A stretch of 64,000 bases of DNA from Chitinophaga sp. S165 (GTDB lineage Bacteria > Bacteroidota > Bacteroidia > Chitinophagales > Chitinophagaceae), in the NCBI RefSeq assembly GCF_003182155.1, contig NZ_QGTG01000002.1, positions 372,001 through 436,000 on the forward strand, given 5' to 3'. The notes beneath the pieces are model-generated. The model saw only the letters and a list, made by a program, of their open reading frames with translations, had not been told where the DNA came from and made no database searches. This document shows, piece after piece, positions 61,115-64,000 of the stretch (positions are counted from its first letter, which is position 1; each line of letters opens with the position of its first letter). A program made the translations under genes and the position numbers.

Positions 61115-61549
61115 TTATTTAGGCCTGGTAGTCGTCTGGTCTTTCTTGAATACCATAGCTGCCAGTACTGATGCCAGCAAACCAAGTATACCGTTTGTAA
61201 AGAACACATTACTGAACAGATAGATCCAGAAATTATCTTCCCGCTGTGCACCAGAAATAAAGTGCAACGCGATCGTAAGTAAGGTTACGATCAACACTGC
61301 CCATATCGTTGTTCTGAACCCCATCGCAAATAATGCCATGGCAGAGGTCCTTTCATGATGCTGGCTATTGTAATGAATAACAGAAAACAACACGCCCAGG
61401 AACATCAGCAGATTGCCAAAGTACCCTGTCCATAAGGCGGCTGACATATTCGTGAAGTAAAAGATGATCGTAAACACAATCGAGACAACGGCGATGATGA
61501 TCCCATAAATGGGAGCAAGATTGACGTGATGATGATTTGCTGTTTGCAT
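61115..61549 (-). CDS. Small membrane protein of unknown function
   Basis: 144-aa protein with four hydrophobic segments (near 12-33, 40-58, 75-95, 108-130). No recognised family. Starts MQTANHHHVNLAP and ends with a basic tail. Close to ligD (26-bp gap) but opposite to chrA (3-bp gap, convergent). Confidence 0.7.
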   Translation of the reverse strand: MQTANHHHVNLAPIYGIIIAVVSIVFTIIFYFTNMSAALWTGYFGNLLMFLGVLFSVIHYNSQHHERTSAMALFAMGFRTTIWAVLIVTLLTIALHFISGAQREDNFWIYLFSNVFFTNGILGLLASVLAAMVFKKDQTTTRPK

Positions 61550-61575
61550 AACGGTTCCGTTTTAAGGTGAATAAA

Positions 61576-64000
61576 TTACTGCGCTGCCGCTTCAATAGTC
61601 TGAATTACCTTACGCAGATCGTTCTTTGTTTTATCAATATCCTTCCACAGATCTCCCACTTCCCTGAGCCTGTCTGCCATGTTTCCAATATGGAAATCAG
61701 ATATGGCAAGATCATCTGTCAGTTCATCCCAGTTCAATGGCGCAGAAACAGTGGCTCCCGGCTTTGGCCGTACGGAGTATGGAGAAGCAATGGTTTGTCC
61801 ACGGCTATTCTGCATATAGTCGATATACACTTTCTTATTTCGCTTTGACTTTGTACGAATCACACTCGTAATATCGGGTAACTGTTGCTGTACCTGTTTT
61901 GCAACATACTCTGCAAATAAGCGACAGGTTTCATAGTTATACTTACCACCGGTAGGCACATAAATATGCAGACCGGAAGCACCGGATGTTTTACAGAAAG
62001 CCTTTGCCCCAAGTTGATCAAGAAGTTCTTTAATAGCCAGGGCTGTTTCTACGACGTGCTTAAATGCAATGTTTTCCGGGTCCAGGTCCAATACCAGGTA
62101 ATCCGGATTATCGAGGTTCTTTACCCGCGACAGCCATGGATTGATCTCTATACATCCCAGATTGACCATATAAGCCAATGTAGCGGCATTGTTGCATACC
62201 AGGTAATCTACATCCCTCGAAGCAGATGCAGCATGCAACTGTATTGTTTTTAACCAATCGGGAGCTGATTCCGTATCAATGTCCTTCTGATAGAAACCTG
62301 CGTCGTTAATGCCGTTAGGAAACCGGTGCAGACTTAAAGGACGATCTTTCAGAAAAGGCAACACGTAATCGGCCATCTCCAGGTAATAATCCAGCAAGGT
62401 GCCTTTACTGATCTTTTCATCCGGCCAGTACAACTTCTGCTGATTGGTCAGTGTAACCTTCTTGCCGTTCAGCGTTACCACACGTTCCTTCTCATGTTTA
62501 ACAGCCGTCGAAGCAGTAGCGTTTACGGCAGCTTTTTTTGTAGCCATCTTCGTAGATTTTGCAGTTTCCTTATGCACTTCCTTTGCCGGTTTATCCTTTC
62601 TCAATCCCAGGAATATCGGCTGACGCAGATGCCTGTCGCTCGTCCAGGAGGAGAATTTCACCTGGCATACCAGTTCAGGTTTAATCCAGGTGACGGGTGT
62701 ATTAGTCCTGATCTTTTCCTTAAAAGGAGACGTCTTCTGCCGGTACGGCTGCATCTTCTCATACAACTCATTGATAAGCGCTCCATTCAATCCACCGCCA
62801 CAGTTACCGACATATTTCAGTTCATTCTTATCATCATAAACACCCAGCACCAGCGACCCGATTTTCTTTCTGCTGCCCTGAGGATCAGTATAACCGCAGA
62901 TGATAGCTTCCTGCTCATCTACGATCTTGATCTTCAACCAGGACATAGACCTGCGGCCTTCAGCATACAGGCTCTCTGCTTCCTTTGCGATGATACCTTC
63001 CCAACCTTTCTCCCTGGCTGTTTTATACAGTTTTTCGCTATTGTCAGCTACATGCTCGGAGTAGATCACTGTCTTGCTGCCCAGTTGTTTCACAACATCT
63101 TTCAACAACTCCTTTCGTTGAATAAGCGGCAATGCCATCAGGTCCTGCCCATCCAGCTGCAACAGGTCAAATACCACATATACCAGGTTGCCCGACGCAT
63201 CGTTCTTATAGTTCTGCAGTGATTGAAAGTCAGACGTACCATCTTTTTTCATGATCACGATCTCTCCATCCAACACGGCATTGTGCGATAGTTTTTCCAA
63301 TGCCGTTACCACTTTCGCATAGTCTTTATTAAAAGACAAATGGTTCCTCGAGTACAGCTCCACTTTACCTTTACGCACGTCAGCTATTGCCCGGTATCCA
63401 TCCCACTTCGTTTCGAACAACCAGCCTTCCCTGCTGAACGGTGCATCTACCAGTGTAGCCATCATGGGAGTGAACAACTCCTTCTTAGCTGCCGCTGCTT
63501 TTACCTTTGCGGGTTGTGCTTTTTTTTTAGCGCCTCCTTTCATTTTCTCTTTCTCCTTCACACCTCTGTCCTTAATACGCTGCGGCGTATGATCTTCACT
63601 ATTGTAGGTCTCTTTTACGGCATAGTTATCTTTATGCTTTAACAGCAACCAGGCATTATCATCTGAATTTTTCATTTTCACCAATGCAAATTCACCTTTC
63701 ACCTTTTTCCCCTTCAGGCGTATTTTCAGATCACCATCCCGGATCTCTTTATTCGCTTCTTTGTCGAAGTCTTTTCCATCTTCACGCAACAATTCATAGC
63801 TTCCTTTGTCCCACACATAGACGAATCCGGCGCCATAATTCCCTTCAGGAATAACACCTTCAAAATCTTTATAATCATATGGGTGATCTTCAACCTGCAT
63901 CGCAAGTCTTTTATCTGCCGGGTTCATGGACGGGCCTTTGGGCACTGCCCAGCTTTTAAGCACGCCATCTACTTCCAGGCGAAAGTCGTAATGCAAGCGG
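61576..64000 (-). CDS. ligD: Multifunctional DNA ligase D, N-terminus cut by window edge
   Basis: ATP-dependent ligase/polymerase for bacterial non-homologous end joining. The visible 807 residues start inside the 3'-phosphoesterase domain (HYDFRLEVDGVLKSWAVPKGPS, about 1-125), then ligase (KWDG, nucleophile Lys about 197; about 170-480), then a K/T/A-rich linker, then the polymerase/primase domain (about 515-806; LYWPDEKISKGTLLDYY, VLDLDPE, and SIRTK/PYSVRPKPG segments). PE-Lig-Pol order is common in Bacteroidota. The beginning lies beyond position 64000; no Ku gene is visible. Confidence 0.95.
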   Translation of the reverse strand, partial: RLHYDFRLEVDGVLKSWAVPKGPSMNPADKRLAMQVEDHPYDYKDFEGVIPEGNYGAGFVYVWDKGSYELLREDGKDFDKEANKEIRDGDLKIRLKGKKVKGEFALVKMKNSDDNAWLLLKHKDNYAVKETYNSEDHTPQRIKDRGVKEKEKMKGGAKKKAQPAKVKAAAAKKELFTPMMATLVDAPFSREGWLFETKWDGYRAIADVRKGKVELYSRNHLSFNKDYAKVVTALEKLSHNAVLDGEIVIMKKDGTSDFQSLQNYKNDASGNLVYVVFDLLQLDGQDLMALPLIQRKELLKDVVKQLGSKTVIYSEHVADNSEKLYKTAREKGWEGIIAKEAESLYAEGRRSMSWLKIKIVDEQEAIICGYTDPQGSRKKIGSLVLGVYDDKNELKYVGNCGGGLNGALINELYEKMQPYRQKTSPFKEKIRTNTPVTWIKPELVCQVKFSSWTSDRHLRQPIFLGLRKDKPAKEVHKETAKSTKMATKKAAVNATASTAVKHEKERVVTLNGKKVTLTNQQKLYWPDEKISKGTLLDYYLEMADYVLPFLKDRPLSLHRFPNGINDAGFYQKDIDTESAPDWLKTIQLHAASASRDVDYLVCNNAATLAYMVNLGCIEINPWLSRVKNLDNPDYLVLDLDPENIAFKHVVETALAIKELLDQLGAKAFCKTSGASGLHIYVPTGGKYNYETCRLFAEYVAKQVQQQLPDITSVIRTKSKRNKKVYIDYMQNSRGQTIASPYSVRPKPGATVSAPLNWDELTDDLAISDFHIGNMADRLREVGDLWKDIDKTKNDLRKVIQTIEAAAQ

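Noticed and set aside
1-64000. CRISPR array, phage or transposon genes, toxin-antitoxin or biosynthetic cluster
   Set aside because: No spaced identical repeats of 25-40 bp, integrase, transposase, NRPS/PKS or adjacent small toxin-antitoxin pair was seen.

Overview
This window looks like a chromosomal segment of a Bacteroidota bacterium, most probably of the Chitinophaga/Chitinophagaceae type. The evidence is Bacteroidota-restricted families (DUF6089, DUF4290, DUF5522, IPExxxVDY, GldC, bacteroidotal GH3 and Rho with an acidic insert), promoters of the TTTG-N19/20-TAnnTTTG type instead of sigma70 boxes, and moderate GC content. It is almost entirely core genome: about 58 protein genes, no IS element, no prophage, no CRISPR array and no rRNA.

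Layout. 1-7.3 kb is the conserved minus-strand envelope cluster CBS protein - nadK - DUF6089 - uppS - bamA - ompH/skp. 7.6-15.3 kb (minus) holds an alpha/beta hydrolase, CvpA, YqeY, GldC, two glycosyltransferases, a lipoprotein, a lone DppC-type permease and a second hydrolase. 15.4-19.0 kb (plus) has an acyl-CoA dehydrogenase and a cell-wall amidase. 19.1-25.2 kb (minus) is a phytase/TonB-receptor pair and a TPR-HTH membrane regulator. 25.5-31.4 kb is mostly plus: a carboxymuconolactone-decarboxylase-like protein, an orphan 2-oxoacid:ferredoxin oxidoreductase beta subunit, inositol monophosphatase and thiL, with LysE and GH3 opposed. 31.4-47.7 kb (minus) carries GT39, nagA, VOC, nitrilase, recX, uvrD, an ECF sigma factor, rpiB, tatC, a CNNM/CorC protein, gmk, murA, DUF4290, tryptophan 2,3-dioxygenase and an Lrp regulator. 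47.8-53.2 kb (plus) carries an unusual tRNA-like RNA gene, trmB, DUF5522, IPExxxVDY, phhB and a LytS/LytTR two-component pair. 53.3-64 kb has rho, asnS, exbD, a 2OG-Fe oxygenase, a secreted hydrolase, chrA, a membrane protein and a ligD cut by the window edge.

The most unusual item is at 47951-48092. It is a complete cloverleaf of class II (Leu-like) type with canonical D-loop GG and TTCGACT T-loop, but its variable region is about 73 nt and its anticodon loop reads GUC. It has its own good promoter and an intrinsic terminator. Just downstream lies a diverged ~220-bp intergenic repeat whose other copy, in opposite orientation, sits at 11.3-11.55 kb. Both copies are built of 11-bp-phased units, and a second, unrelated 11-bp array follows at 48449-48503. 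Other points worth attention: MurA has Asp in place of the fosfomycin-target Cys; a candidate sRNA (or 46-aa peptide) lies between tatC and the CNNM gene; a LacI/cre-like palindrome precedes exbD; several promoter boxes lie so close to start codons that the transcripts may be leaderless. All assignments come from reading sequence and protein motifs; no database search was run.
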